Assembly: GCA_020152595.1 (NCBI GenBank)
Contig: JAIGNY010000904.1
Location: forward strand, 69,501-133,500
DNA from: Chiridota heheva
Lineage: Eukaryota; Echinodermata; Holothuroidea; Apodida; Chiridotidae
DNA: 64,000 nucleotides
Reading direction: 5' to 3'
Below are positions 24,627 to 36,079 of this stretch, in pieces. Position numbers and translations under genes: made by a program. Position 1 is the first letter of the stretch; each line of letters begins with the position of its first letter. The notes under the pieces are model-generated. The model saw nothing but the letters and a program-made list of their open reading frames with translations. It made no database searches and was not told the origin of the DNA.

Positions 24627-25920
24627 CTAGTTAGAAACCCTTCCCCGTCCATACACTTTGTACAGTTTATCAAAGAAAAAGACCCAGATGTCATTATTGG
24701 CACTGAAACCTGGCTTAATTCCGAAATTACCAGCGCTGAAATTTTCCCGGACAACTATACAGTTGTTCGCAAAGATAGAAATTCAAATACTTATGGTGGT
24801 GTACTACAGGCAATAAAAAATGACCTGGTTTTCACTGAGCTCACTAAATTAGACTCTGACTGTGAAATTATCTGGACCAAATTCCAATTTCCTAAGGAAA
24901 AGAGCATGTATATAGGAACATTTTACAGACCCAGTCACAATGATCTCACTAGCCTACTTGAGTTGAAAAATCCTCCAAAAGCTTGGTAAAAATGCTGACA
25001 AAAACAATGTTATTCTTGCTGGTGATTTCAACCAACCTAATATTGACTGGAGTCAAAACATTATTTCAGGAACTAACGCTTCCTCCGAAGCAGCCAAAAT
25101 TCTTCTTGAAGTGACTAATTCATTCAATCTCACTCAAATGGTGCAGTCACCCACCAGAGATAACAACATCCTTGATCTTGTTTTTACTAACAATTCACCA
25201 GCTGTTACCTCAGCTAATGTCATTCCCGGTATAAGTGACCATGATATTGTTGAATTGACCCTAAATATCTCCCCTCCTCGTAAAAAGTTACCTAAACGTA
25301 AAATCTATTTAAAGAAAAAAGCCAACATAACACGAATAAAAGAAGACCTGACCAAATTTAAACTGCAATATTATACTCAATTTAATTCCTCCATTGATGT
25401 TGATGAAAAATGGAATTTCTTTGAACAAGAAATTAAATTGATTATAGATAAAAACACGCCTCACAAATTCACCTCAACTAAACTAAATCTGCCCTGGTTT
25501 ACCCGTATCCAACGCCGTCTCTGCAGGAAAAAACATAAACTGTTTAAAAAAGCTAAGACTAATCAACAAGCCAATGACTGGGCTACCTATAAAAGCTTTA
25601 GAAAGGCTGTCCATAAAAACCTCAAAGAAGCTAGAAACACCTTCATCTGTGATAAACTTAAAAACTCACTTAACGAAAACCCAAAGGCATTTTGGTCCTA
25701 TATCAAAAGATTAAGAAGTAACTCTGTAGGTGTGTCTGATCTACTAAATAACGGTAAACTCTGCAGTGACAGTAAAACTAAAGCTAACATTCTAAATGAC
25801 CAGTTTTTCAGTGTTTTCACAGTAGAAAACACCTCCCAAATTCCTGTAACTAAACCACTTACCAACAGCAAAATAAACCAACTTATAATTACCCCAGAAG
25901 GTGTCAAAAACAACTGCATA
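24627..25920 (+). pseudogene. LINE endonuclease (EEP/APE-type) and linker, frameshifted
   Basis: The first piece (in frame 24549-24989) has VIIGTETWLNSE, containing the metal-binding Glu of the apurinic-type endonuclease. A frameshift near 24985 moves the reading to the next frame, which carries ILAGDFNQPNIDW (about 25015-25053) with the catalytic Asp/Asn pair, and ISDHDIVELTL near 25230 with the terminal Asp-His. The following Lys-rich 25270-25920 segment is the linker before the RT, including FWSYIKRLR. The endonuclease N-terminus is absent. It would nick target DNA in an intact element; here it is broken. Confidence 0.88.
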
Positions 25921-27389
25921 ACCTAGACCCCAACAAAGCCTCAGGTCCTGACCAAATACCACCATGGTTTCTAAAAGCACATGCTGATGACCTCTATGAA
26001 ATTCTAACTGATCTCTTTCAAACCTCTGTCGATAATGGTACTATCCCTAACAAGTGGAAAGAAGCAAACATATGTAGTGTTTTAAGAAAGGTGATAAACA
26101 AAACCCAGCTAATTATAGACCTATTTCCCTCACCTGCGTTTGTAGTAAAATCCTTGAGCATATAATCCACTCACATGTGATGAAATTCCTTGATGAGCAT
26201 AATATCTTAACTGATTTACAACATGGCTTCCGTGCAAAAGATCGACTGAAACACAACTCCTCTTAACAATAAATGATATCTCTAAACAAATTGACCAAAA
26301 CAGTAACGTCTCTATGGCTATTCTTGACTTCTCAAAAGCCTTTGATAAAGTCCCCAACCAGCGCCTGTTATCCAAACTTTCCGCCTATGGCATTGATGGA
26401 AATCTTCTGGCCTGGTTTGCATCATTCCTCAACAACCGCATCCAGCGTGTTGTTTGCGATGGTGAAATCTCTGATTCTAAACAGGTTTTATCCGTGTACC
26501 ACAAGGTACTGTCTTGGGTCCATTACTTTTCCTCTTATATGTAAATGACATCCCTGATAATATAAACAGCACAGTCAGACTGTTTGCTGATGACTGCCTT
26601 GTGTACAGAACAATTGATAACCCCTCTGACCAACAAATCCTCCAAGATGATCTTAACAAACTTGAACAATGGCAAAACAAATGGCAAATGAATTTCAACC
26701 CCTCCAAATGCTACATCTTGTCAATTTCCTCTAAGAAATGCTTTAAATCACCTGTTTATACCTTATGCAACCAGCCACTAAAACATGTCAACTCCCACCC
26801 ATACCTAGGTGTTGAAATTGATAATAAACTTAGATGGGATAAACATATACATAACATAACCAAGAAAGCTAACTCTATACTTGGCCTTTTAAAACGTAAC
26901 CTCTCAAACTGTCCCATCGACGTTAAATCCACTGCCTATAAAGCTCTAGTCAGGCCAGTACTTGAGCACGATCTGCAGTCTGGGACCCCATCACCAGTGC
27001 GATGTGGATAAACTTGAATCTATTCAAAGGAGAGCAGCCAGGTTCTGTATGGCAGACTACTCTTATAAATCTAGTGTAAAAACATGCTTTATAAATTAGA
27101 TTGGCCCCTGCTTAAAACAAGACGATACAACACCCGCTGCATATGCTATATAAAATCAATAACAATCTTGTCGCCATCAATAAAGATGAACTTATCCCCA
27201 CCGTTAGAACTAATACAAGAAATAATCATGACCTTAATTTCCAGGTTCCCTATGCTAAAAAGAATGTATATAAACACTCTTTCTTCCCACACACTAAAGG
27301 ATTGGAATGCTTTATCATCAGACATTGTTCATGCACTAAGTCTCAAGTGTTTCAAAGCTAAACTTACTAACACCTGTATTGCTAACTAG
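25914..27389 (+). pseudogene. LINE reverse transcriptase, frameshifted
   Basis: Motifs in order, in changing frames: NKASGPDQIPPWFLK near 25935; FKKGDKQNPANYRPISLT-like sequence near 26080-26130, with a frame break at the start; AILDFSKAFDKV (26317-26352) with the first catalytic Asp; a frame change near 26485; VPQGTVLGPLLFLLYVNDI from ~26496; the intact active-site box RLFADDCLVY at 26577-26606; and the thumb-region HPYLGVEIDNKLRWDKHI near 26797-26850. The C-terminal part repeats at 11.8-12.4 kb. Catalytic residues survive, but at least four frameshifts prevent expression. Confidence 0.9.
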
Positions 27390-27644
27390 TTTTTTTATAT
27401 TATTTTTACTCATACTATTTACGCTCGGTTGGCGTTCATGTCCTCTTGAAGGATTTTTGCCGACTTAACCGATTCAGATTCAGATTCAGTGTTAAGACTT
27501 TGAACTGTTTTGTCAACTTTGTTTGTTTTTGCTCAAGTGTGGGAGGCAAATGGGATTATGGGTATCATGTAAGCTAACTTTTATCCAGTACCATTTCATA
27601 TGTTCACCTGGATTTTTTCTTAGACTTTGAGAGAAAAAACTTAC

Positions 27645-27740
27645 CATTAGGCTCCTTAACAACATTTGCAGCTAATAGTTCCTCGGCGGGAGGGTCATCT
27701 CCTACACCTTGTCCAGTCACTTGTTGAGAAGAAGTGGGAG
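27645..27740 (-). CDS. candidate host-gene exon 2
   Basis: A 96-bp exon on the minus strand with a pyrimidine-rich acceptor ending in AG (27741-27742) and a consensus donor GTAAGT (27639-27644). The only frame open throughout reads PTSSQQVTGQGVGDDPPAEE then LLAANVVKEPN. It enters with two bases and leaves with one, matching the one-base exit of the exon ending at 29616 and the two-base entry of the exon starting at 24519. Composition (Gly/Asp/Pro/Glu) is that of a linker. No known domain is recognised. Confidence 0.6.
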
Positions 27741-28639
27741 CTTCATAAGAAGAGAAAGCATTGAAAAGTTAAAAAAATTGATATTTGCAAAAGTCACCCC
27801 AGAATACCAACATAATCACAGTGAAAACTTTTTACACATAAACACTGCTAGCATAGTCTTTTTACTTCCTAATTTGACAGTTACAATATCTACTTCATAA
27901 AAATACAAACAACATACAAAATAATCTCAAGATTTCTACTGTAGTAGGTGAAAAATTATTTTCTTTTTTGTAAGGGGATCAAAGACAGTTTTGGTACAAA
28001 TGAAATTATTATAACAAGCTGTTAAAACTTTCTGTCACATCATCATTCTGGAATAAAAATGTCACAAAATGGGTCAATTATGTATTGACAATTATGGGCA
28101 AAAAAACTTAAAGATCTAAGAAAGAAAAGCGCAAGAATTCTGTCATTCCTTAACAAAGTTTCTGAAAATCTGCTTAATAATATGCTGCTAAGATATCTGC
28201 TTTACATGTTAAGATTGGGTGGGTGGCGGTTATTCTTTCTCTTCGAAGAATACGCAGTGCAGCTGAACGTTCTTTAGTTTTTTGCTTGATTTTGCTTAAA
28301 CAAGTCTTACAGTGATTTTGCTTAAACAGTCTTACAGTTACACATTAAAACCAAACAAGAGGCATTATGTCAAAAAGAGAAATTGATGATGGGGTCATCA
28401 CTTGTTCAATTTTCCACGAAAATCTTGTTTAAACTTCTTCTGATACCAGATATTACCAGCTTACTTCCTATCCTAACAGAGAGGTGTTCTATATAAAATG
28501 CCTTTTATTCCATTTAGATGAAGAAATAAGGCAGATGCTTAACAAATTTTAAACTTGTACTTGATTCGAAGAAGCAGTACATTTATTAATGATACAATTT
28601 GTTATCAGTGCTACAAGATCAAGTCTATGGCAACCTCAT
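27741..28639. other. intron or intergenic DNA, nothing recognised
   Basis: AT-rich. If the exon model is right, this is part of the intron between exons 1 and 2. Confidence 0.4.
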
Positions 28640-29187
28640 TTAAAGAGGCGATATCGTCATATGTGCACAATATTTAAAATTCCTTTCAAATTTTTTGATT
28701 GATTGAAATTTTGCTGCGCGATTCGTTGTCTCGTATTGCAAGGTATATATTTATTTAAAACACCTTCAAGGTCACCACGTAAAATAGCCCAGATGCTTGC
28801 GGCGATCGCAAATAAAGTTTTTTTTCTTTAAATCATGCCGTGAGTTCAAGCCCCGGTAGAATCGTTTATTTTGACTTTTTGCTTTCTTCTTTTTTTTTCT
28901 CAGTAATTTTCATTTGGTGACTATCATTGTAGTATTATAATACTGAAATTTCTTTTCGCTTTCTGACAAAAAAGCATTAAAAAAACAAATAAGTTTCTCG
29001 TCACAGTAATGTAATGCGCTGTGTATGTAATTCTGCACACACAACGTACATGCTAGTGTCTGGCAGGCTGTACTGTGTGGTACAAACAGACAGAGGATCG
29101 GATCTTGCCTCCACAATCGGAAGTGACGTCAAAATAAAGTATCCCCCATTTTTACCGTATTTTACTAAGACGAGCCTCCCTCTTTAA
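28640..29187. mobile_element. possible ~548-bp TTAA-flanked element
   Basis: Left end tttaaagaggcgatatcgtc (from 28639) and right end gacgagcctccctctttaaa (to 29188) are inverted over the outer 10 bp and again at TCGTC. TTAA is at both borders, as for piggyBac or Kolobok target sites. Inside, about 28780-28860, is a stretch resembling a tRNA body: 'atagcccagatgcttg' looks like an A box and 'gagttcaagccccggtag' like a B box and acceptor arm. It could be a tRNA relic or SINE head. The TIRs are short, so confidence is limited. Confidence 0.4.
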
Positions 29188-29322
29188 AAGGAGTATGGTA
29201 AAATATGACCCAATAAGATACGACACCTGAAACAAATATTGAAATTAAAGGAAATTGTAATTACAGTTCTGTGTTAAACTAAATTTAACATGGAAGTTTA
29301 TCCCTCATATTTCGTTGATGTT

Positions 29323-29477
29323 GTCTTTTTTTGAGTAGAGACAAGATTACCTTGCCCAGAACAGTACATACGTCTTACGTATGAGGTCATATAATTTGCA
29401 TATCGATATTTTGATAGTATCAATATTTTTCGGGCGATATATCAATATTGCATAGTGCTCAATATCACCCAAGCTTA
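29323..29477. mobile_element. 3'-end relic of the CGATA-rich hAT element
   Basis: Aligns to 8080-8234, sharing 'gattaccttgcccagaacag', 'tttgcatatcgatatt' and the terminus caatatcacccaagctta (two changes from the intact end). Several CGATA motifs have decayed to CAATA. Only the right ~155 bp remain. Confidence 0.8.
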
Positions 29478-29615
29478 CATGTACTGTAGTTATAATTCAT
29501 CTTGATTTACAATTATCCACCATGTTTGAATTAACCTGTAACTGCTGTTTAAAGCGAAAGTATGAACTTTAATTCAATTTACAACATTGTTTAATAGTAA
29601 AATATTTTAACATAC

Positions 29616-29834
29616 ATTTTGATAGAGATAACAAGCTGGCATGCATTTCCTCATCCCCATCAGCAAAAGCTACAACCACTGATCTCCGAAATAGATCCAC
29701 TTCCTTAACTTCACCTTCGTCTATTAAATCATTTCTATTTGCAGATACTGTTGTTCCGGCAACAAGGGTACAAAAAAGTATAAAAAAACCCTCTTTAATG
29801 TTGATACGTCAAGCTCTAGTTTTTGCAACAGATC
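29616..29834 (-). CDS. candidate host-gene exon 1 (most upstream seen)
   Basis: Minus strand. The donor GTATGT (29610-29615) follows an open frame ending FADGDEEMHASLLSLSK and containing NRNDLIDEGEVKEVDLFRRS. It leaves with one base, matching exon 2. Two acceptors are possible. A strong one (ttttcttttaacag, 29835-29837) would start the exon at 29834 with DLLQKLELDVS, but this is one frame off from the rest, implying a 1-bp indel near 29790-29800. The other (caacag at 29748-29750, preceded by a T-rich tract) gives a clean 132-bp exon. The protein is unrecognised. If the indel is real rather than a sequencing error, the locus may be decaying. Confidence 0.55.
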
Positions 29835-29837
29835 CTG

Positions 29838-30562
29838 TTAAAAGAAAACAAATTTAATTGGCTGTAATTTGCTGACCAGTGCATATTCAATATCATCATA
29901 TTTCAAGAAATGCTGCTTAGTTGTTTATTTAACAATTACAAGTTTTGTAAAAGAACGTGTAGTAAGACAATTTCAAATAGAACATGAAGATTTTGGGCTT
30001 TATTTGTATTTTTCGCATTATTTTTTGTTATTGCATAATCATGAAATATTTGTTCCATTATATTTATTCATAAGCCACACCTTAGGGTTCACATTAAAGT
30101 GTGGGATTCACGCACATATTATCAACGTTCCGCTAAAAATAATTGCCCCCCCCCCCTCCCTATCATCCCCCACACACACATACACAAAATAAGGTCAATT
30201 TGGCATTTCCCAACTATGCCAAATTTGGATTTCCCCACTCCCCCAACAAAAATCAATAGAATGCCAAAAAGTATCAAAAGGCCAGAAAAGGTCAAAATTG
30301 GCATTTTCCAGCCAAAGTTTGACTTTTTTGGTGGAATTCTTAGGTCTTTTGTTATTTTGTCAAAAAGACCCCCTCCCCCAAAAAAAAAAAAAATCTACCC
30401 AAAAAAAAAAAAAACACTTTGTTTTTTCTGTTTAATTTGTTTACTTTGTTCAAGAATCCATAAGTATTTGTAGTCATCACACTTTAAATACTAGCACATT
30501 CCAAAATGAGATAAAGTCAGCCCCCAAAAAATTATGATTACCATTACAGATTCTTTTTCCAA
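29838..30562. other. non-coding DNA with low-complexity tracts
   Basis: Contains a C run at 30147-30155 and poly-A tracts at 30379-30413. The ORFs at 29869-30473 are translations of this low-complexity sequence. Confidence 0.5.
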
Positions 30563-30807
30563 AGGTTTTCAAGCCACAAAATAGCATGACAGAATATGAT
30601 AAAATACATAAAGACTTTGAGGATTCTGGGGCTATGATGTCACAACTAGTTCGATTTCAGTCATTTCTACAGTTACCAAACTTTAAACTTAAATACCTCC
30701 TTAACGGAATAAGATTTGTGAATGCTTTCTTCAATATTTTGTTACTTTCGAAGTCGATCCTCTTTCATATAAGATTGAATTGCTTGACCCGTAAATTTAT
30801 CCTTTGA
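30563..30807. mobile_element. right-end fragment of the TTAA MITE family (see 50021-50600)
   Basis: Aligns to about 50360-50600, including 'taccaaactttaaacttaaa' and the terminus ttgacccgtaaatttatcctttga. The terminal TTAA has mutated to TTGA. The left half is missing. Confidence 0.75.
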
Positions 30808-31555
30808 AAACTCTTGCATTATTGGTCATGAAACTCGTTAAAATTTTAAGATAAATTCCTAAACAATACATTCCCCGCTAAAAAAATTCCCAGATTTTGC
30901 ACAATGGGGTCAAGGCTTCTTGCAGGTTATGGGTTTTGAACAAATTTTCAAGACTCAGTCCCATTGCAGTGTATGCCCAAGTTTGTTAGTTGGAATCCAT
31001 ATTCAACAAAATTTGATTCCTGTGCAACCTAACACTGCTGTAATAACCCCCATGGTTGCCATTTCAAGTGTGCTCTAGTCAACTACTCCAATGGAAGAAA
31101 AAAAAAGGAATTGGGGAAATGATTGAAAAGCAGGGTAAAATGAGCAATTCCTATGTGTTTTTGTTCTGAAGTCACGGTTTTATTTAGCTATTTGTAGTTT
31201 AAAAAATAAAAGGTTTGAAGATTCTGGTTGATTATGCATGTTTTTATATATGGCCGTTATATAGCAGTTGACCGTTTGCAGGAATTTCTGTACAGCAGAC
31301 AATATTCATAGCAAAAAAAATGTCAATGAGTTAAAGGGCTACGAAACGGAGGTGGGAATGATAAAATAAATGATCCATCTATATTAGGACCGAGAAACTA
31401 TAGGACGAAGCCAGGAAGGGGGAGGGGAAGGGGGTGGTATAAAAATTGTAATTGGGGAAACCAGAACGATGTTGATTATGTTATTCATCGGTTTTTTCGC
31501 TTCAAAATTGAATTGTGCCCCCCACACCCTCTGGCTACCAGGCTGCTGACAAGTT
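30808..31555. other. non-coding DNA, nothing recognised
   Basis: AT-rich with a GC-richer patch near 31400-31550 ending 'ccctctggctaccagg', which is reminiscent of the right end of CAGTGGCGTA-type MITEs but too degenerate to call. Confidence 0.4.
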
Positions 31556-31618
31556 CAGGTGTATCTGACATAACTGCAGGTGTATCAGACATAACTGCAG
31601 GTGTATCAGACATAACTG
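31556..31618 (+). repeat. 21-bp minisatellite, three copies
   Basis: Three head-to-tail copies of caggtgtatcagacataactg; the first has one substitution. Because 21 is a multiple of three, the plus frame reads a repeated GVSDITA heptapeptide (frame 31513-31713), but no gene context supports translation. Confidence 0.85.
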
Positions 31619-31719
31619 CAGGGACTGCAGAGACGGGGGCTGGAGGGACTTTAAGTCCCCCACATATTTGCTTATGTGCAACAACAACAAAAAATGACCT
31701 AAGAGATTTTTAATGGTTA

Positions 31720-32370
31720 GGAGTTAATTGGAAATTTATTAACTTAAAATTGAAGGAAATTTTGGTAAATTTATAGTTTGTCAACAATTTTCCCAAAAAT
31801 TGTGAAAAAGGAACAAAATTTCCATAAAGTTGACAAACACCAAAGTTTTAGGAAAGTGGTTAGATATGAACAAAATTTCCCAAAATTTGAAGAATATTTT
31901 GCACAAATGAAAGTTAGTTTGAAGGAAAATTTTGTAGCAATATTTTAGATGTCAACAAATTTTCCAAAAATTATAGAACATTTTACAAAAAATTCTTCAA
32001 AAGTTTTCTAAAAATTAAAGAAAATTGCACCAAAACAAACAAAATTCCCCTTAAATTGACAATTCAAGTTTTAAGGAAAGTGGTTAACAATGAACAAAAT
32101 TTCCCGAAATTCGAAGAATATTTTGCACAAATAAAAGTTAATTTGAAGGAAAATTTTGTAGCATTATTTTGAATTTGTCAACAAATTTTCCAAAAACTGT
32201 AGAACATTTTACAACAAAATTCTTCAAAATTGGAGATTGCCTTGAAATAAAGGAAATTTTCCTAAATTGTCGAACAATTCACCAAAATTTTAATGAAAGT
32301 GCCCAAAAATTAACAAAATTTCACAGCAATTTCTTCAAAATTGCCCCAAAATGATCAAAATTTTAGTACT
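31720..32370 (+). repeat. left arm of AT-rich short-repeat block (A-rich strand)
   Basis: Dense 'aaaattttcc', 'ttcaaaatt', 'gaaggaaattttg' words. Within it a ~190-bp segment beginning gttttaggaaagtggtta recurs ~223 bp later (31845 and 32068), so there is a longer-period duplication too. The words are the reverse complement of those filling 33170-34215. Confidence 0.7.
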
Positions 32371-32871
32371 GTAAAAATGCTCTGTGCTGTACTATTCAGG
32401 ACTATGGTAGGATGCCCAAGGAGTATAAGCAGTGATACTTATTTCTTGATTTACTAGGTCCCCTTAATCCTATTAATCTATTGATCAGTTGATGACAATG
32501 CTGTTCATGCATTGAGAAACAAGAAGTCTGGTCCTTTAATCTCTGATCACCCAACATTTAACCACCTTTCACACATATAGGATGTAGAACCTATCAAATA
32601 TCATAAATTTCCCACCAGTAGTTGCCTATCCACATGAAAACTTATCAAATTTTTCTGACAATCAGTTGGTACTTCATTTAAGAAGAATGAGCTATGATTT
32701 AACAATCTGAGGACAGGTAGCAATGACTTTAGCTTAATTGGAAGAAAATATGATATAACCATGCAAAATAGATACAAAATTCAAATTGTTGCAAGTTTAC
32801 AGATCTAGAAACAAACATTCATCCACCAAATCTGCCACTGAAATTTGGGACTTTAGCATGCACTTAATTAC

Positions 32872-32952
32872 TTTCTGCAAAATAGATTTCTCCCTTCTTT
32901 GAGATTATTACTGTTCATTGTTCCATCATTTTGCCCTGGAAATGTGCAACAC
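32872..32952 (-). CDS. possible small exon (81 bp), low confidence
   Basis: Minus strand: acceptor tttttatctgtccttttcag (AG at 32953-32954) and donor GTAATT (32866-32871). One frame is open: CCTFPGQNDGTMNSNNLKEG then RNLFCRK. The length is a multiple of three. Its phase does not join directly to the exon at 29834 or to 34376, so intermediate exons would be required. It lies between two arms of AT-rich repeat and may be chance. Confidence 0.25.
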
Positions 32953-33169
32953 CTGAAAAGGACAGATAAAAATACTAGTATCAGTTATCATCTTGGTTTA
33001 CATTTCTTAACAATAACTGACCTTTCTTGCCCAAATATATTTGGTACTGAACAATATTAAACACCTTTACAAATATGAATTCAATAAAAGTCAGAGGGTA
33101 AAATTTGTGTCTGCGATTTTTCCAATGATAATTTTTTGCCATGAGATCATTCTTAGTCATGGTTTATGT

Positions 33170-34215
33170 CAATTCAATGTTTGGGAAATCAATGTTTGGG
33201 AAAACAATGTTTGGGAAATCCAATGTTTGGGAAATCTTTGGGAAATTTCCTTCATTCTGGTGCAATTTTTGGATTGTTTTCTTCATTTTGGGGTAAATTT
33301 TCTTTAAATTACGATAAGTTTTCATCAATTGTCGGTAAATTTCTTTCAAAGTTTGGGAGAAGTCTAAATTTTTGGCAATTTCCTTAATTTCTCGTGCAGC
33401 TTTCTTCAATATTTAGGAAATTTTCTTTATTTTGGGTCAATTTTTTTTGTTGGTAAAATTTCATCAATATCCTTCAATGTTTGTAAAATTTCCTTCATTT
33501 TGGGGTAGTTTTTCTTCAATTTTTGTTAATTTGTTTTTAATTTGTTTTCAAATTTGGTCAAAATAACTTTTCAATCTTTGAGAAATTTCCTTCATTCTTG
33601 TATAACTTTGGAAAAGTTCCTTCATTTTAGAACAAGTGTTCTTCAAATTTCGGTAAATTTTCTTCAATTTTCGGTAAATTTTCTTTAATTTTCGGGAAAT
33701 TTCCTTCAATATTTATAAATCCCTTTAAATGTTTGGAAAACTTTTCATTCTCGTTGAGTTTTCGGGAATTCCCTTCACAATTTTTTTCAAATTTAGGTAA
33801 GTTTTCTCAATTTGGGATATCTCTTCTTCGATTTACGATAATTTTTTATCAATTGTCGGTAAATTTCCTTCAATGTTGAGGAATATATTTCATTTGGGGC
33901 GATTTCCTTAATTCTTGTGCAGTTTACTTTAATTTTCGGACAAATTCCTTTATTTTGGGGCAATTTTTTTCTCAAATTTTTTTTCAATTTTGGGAAATTT
34001 CCTTGAATGTTTGGTATATTTCATTCAATTTTGGGGAAATTTCTTTCATCCTCTTTAATTTGAGGAAAATCTTATTCATTTTTTGTGCATTTTTTCTTTG
34101 ATTTTAGATAACTTTTCATTAACTAATTAATGGGAAATGTTGCTAAATTTTACTCAAAATTCCAATAATTTTCCCAAAATTTCCTTCAATTTTTTGTTAA
34201 AAATTTCCTAATTTT
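33170..34215 (-). repeat. right arm of AT-rich short-repeat block (T-rich strand)
   Basis: Degenerate units of the form 'ttttcttcaattttcggtaa' / 'atttccttcattttgggg', roughly 25-35 bp, in opposite orientation to 31720-32370. At 33176-33232 there is a short exact sub-array of aatgtttgggaaatc (15-16 bp, four copies). ORFs here (33164-33409, 33793-33987) merely translate the repeat. Confidence 0.7.
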
Positions 34216-34375
34216 CCCTATCGAAAGAAAACCTTTCAGGGAGGACCCTTCTCTCTGCTTCCCGCTTATAAGACCAAACTCTGTATTTAATTCTTTCCAT
34301 TTGTTTCCTACATCTTCCTGCTGATATTTTATTGGGGGTATGGCAAAACTCAAAAGTAGTTAGGTCAGAACTTAC

Positions 34376-34425
34376 TGCTCCACTTCAAAGAATTATAATA
34401 GACATTTACACCAACACAAGAGCAC
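34376..34425 (-). CDS. possible 50-bp micro-exon, low confidence
   Basis: Minus strand: acceptor tgttttcttttgtag (34426-34428) and consensus donor GTAAGT (34370-34375). One open frame reads CSCVGVNVYYNSLKWS. Both splice signals are strong, but an exon this short has little statistical weight and no family is recognised. Confidence 0.25.
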
Positions 34426-34428
34426 CTA

Positions 34429-35076
34429 CAAAAGAAAACACCATTGGTCACCCCATCACAAGATTTACATAGAATATGCCAAATTGATGCTTGAGATTTA
34501 AAAACGCAGTAAAATTGTCCTTGTTTAAACTGATTTTGATATTTTTTGCTACTTTGATGGTTTTTAATATATTTTACAGCAATGTAGCTACCTTTGCCTC
34601 TACCTATATATCTGATTCATATATCTTTGAAACTGTCTCTACTCCTGCACAGATAGTAATTATTTTATATAGCGCCCTTTCTATATAAGTATAGTCAAGA
34701 GCGCTTTACAAACATCAGAGCTTTAGAACAGGGGAGAGCTGCCCAAATGATGCATCATCCATTCATTTGCTCAGGAAAGTGAATGAAACAAATAGTGTTC
34801 AGAAAAGCAGGTAGGGTATGGCTGTCCTACCATCGAGACCGACGGCTTAACATCCCCTTTGAAGGACGGCCAGCACCATTCAACCCAATGAGATCTAATT
34901 GATTTGATGCTTTAGTGTGTATAACTGTCCAAATTCCCAATATTTTCAAACGTTTTCATTGTTCTACTTTCTAATATCATCACTTTCTAGCACACTAACT
35001 TTAAATTCATTTGAAATATTTTAAGACAATCTGACACTTATGCTCCGAGGAAATGTTCTGTTACATGACATTTCCA
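34429..35076. other. non-coding DNA, nothing recognised
   Basis: Includes 'tatatagcgccctttctata...agagcgctttaca' (34667-34710), an imperfect GC-richer patch. No ORF or element ends were seen. Confidence 0.4.
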
Positions 35077-35532
35077 TTAAAGGATTAGTTCAGTGGTCAA
35101 GCGGGTTTATCTTATATGAAAGAGGTCTTCAAAAGAAACAAAATGAAGATGAAAGTGTTCACAAATCTTATTGCTTTAATTAAGGAGACATTTAAGTTTA
35201 AAGCTCTGAATTATATGTAGAAATGACTGGCATAGTATATCTACTATGGAATGTTAGCATCTTCATTCTCGCATTCTACAATTTGTTAATGTATTTTAAG
35301 TAAAATCAATTTAAATTTTACTATTTAAATTATTTTTCCTCAAACTTTCTTTAGGTTGTATATAATAAATACCCTTCCTACATTCAGTTTTACTACTCTT
35401 TGGACATATCCCATGGTTTTTAATTTACAAAATCGCAGGACAAAATATGATATAATACATCAAGACTGACGAATCTAAGGCTATGACATCATAATTAGTC
35501 TGATTTCAGTCGTTTATACACGAATGATACCG
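35077..35532. mobile_element. TTAA MITE family, copy with left end, right end missing
   Basis: Starts TTAAaggattagttcagtggtcaag and aligns to 50021-50475, including 'gaatgttagcatcttcattc' and 'aatcgcaggacaaaatatg'. It stops after 'cgaatgatacc'. The missing part is the portion retained at 30563-30807. Confidence 0.8.
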
Positions 35533-35841
35533 TAAGTAACAAGCTTGTTCTGACAGCTTACAAATCAGGGGCAAAATATGGTGCAACTTACAGTGACAAA
35601 GAACCCTTTCAAATTCATGGTGACATCAGAATGTGGAGGGTTGATATGACTATACGAGTGCTATGCCAGACAGTGTTATTGTAGTGCAAATTATTGTCCA
35701 ACAGTTAAAAACAAGTCATTGAATCTGCTTATTGGGAGAATGTTGGTAAATGTGCTATATATTACCCACTGATTTTTTTATTATGCTGCAAATTGCTATG
35801 TAAAGATTTGTTTTAGTCACACATAAGTGCAGCTTTTGATT

Positions 35842-36079
<238 letters not shown>

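Larger units (their letters stand above)
24627..27490 (+). mobile_element. non-LTR retrotransposon (CR1/Jockey group), decayed, with (GATTCA)n tail
   Basis: An endonuclease and reverse transcriptase in the usual order are followed by a short 3' UTR and a tail of about three GATTCA units (27470-27488), as in CR1/L2-type elements. The 5' end is truncated: the endonuclease lacks its N-terminal motif. A second copy of the 3' part is at 11757-12500. The element sits in an intron of the putative minus-strand host gene, in the opposite orientation to that gene. Several frameshifts disable it. Confidence 0.92.

Noticed and set aside
30099-30473. 124-codon plus-strand ORF rich in Pro and Lys
   Set aside because: Composed of C-run and A-run low-complexity sequence.
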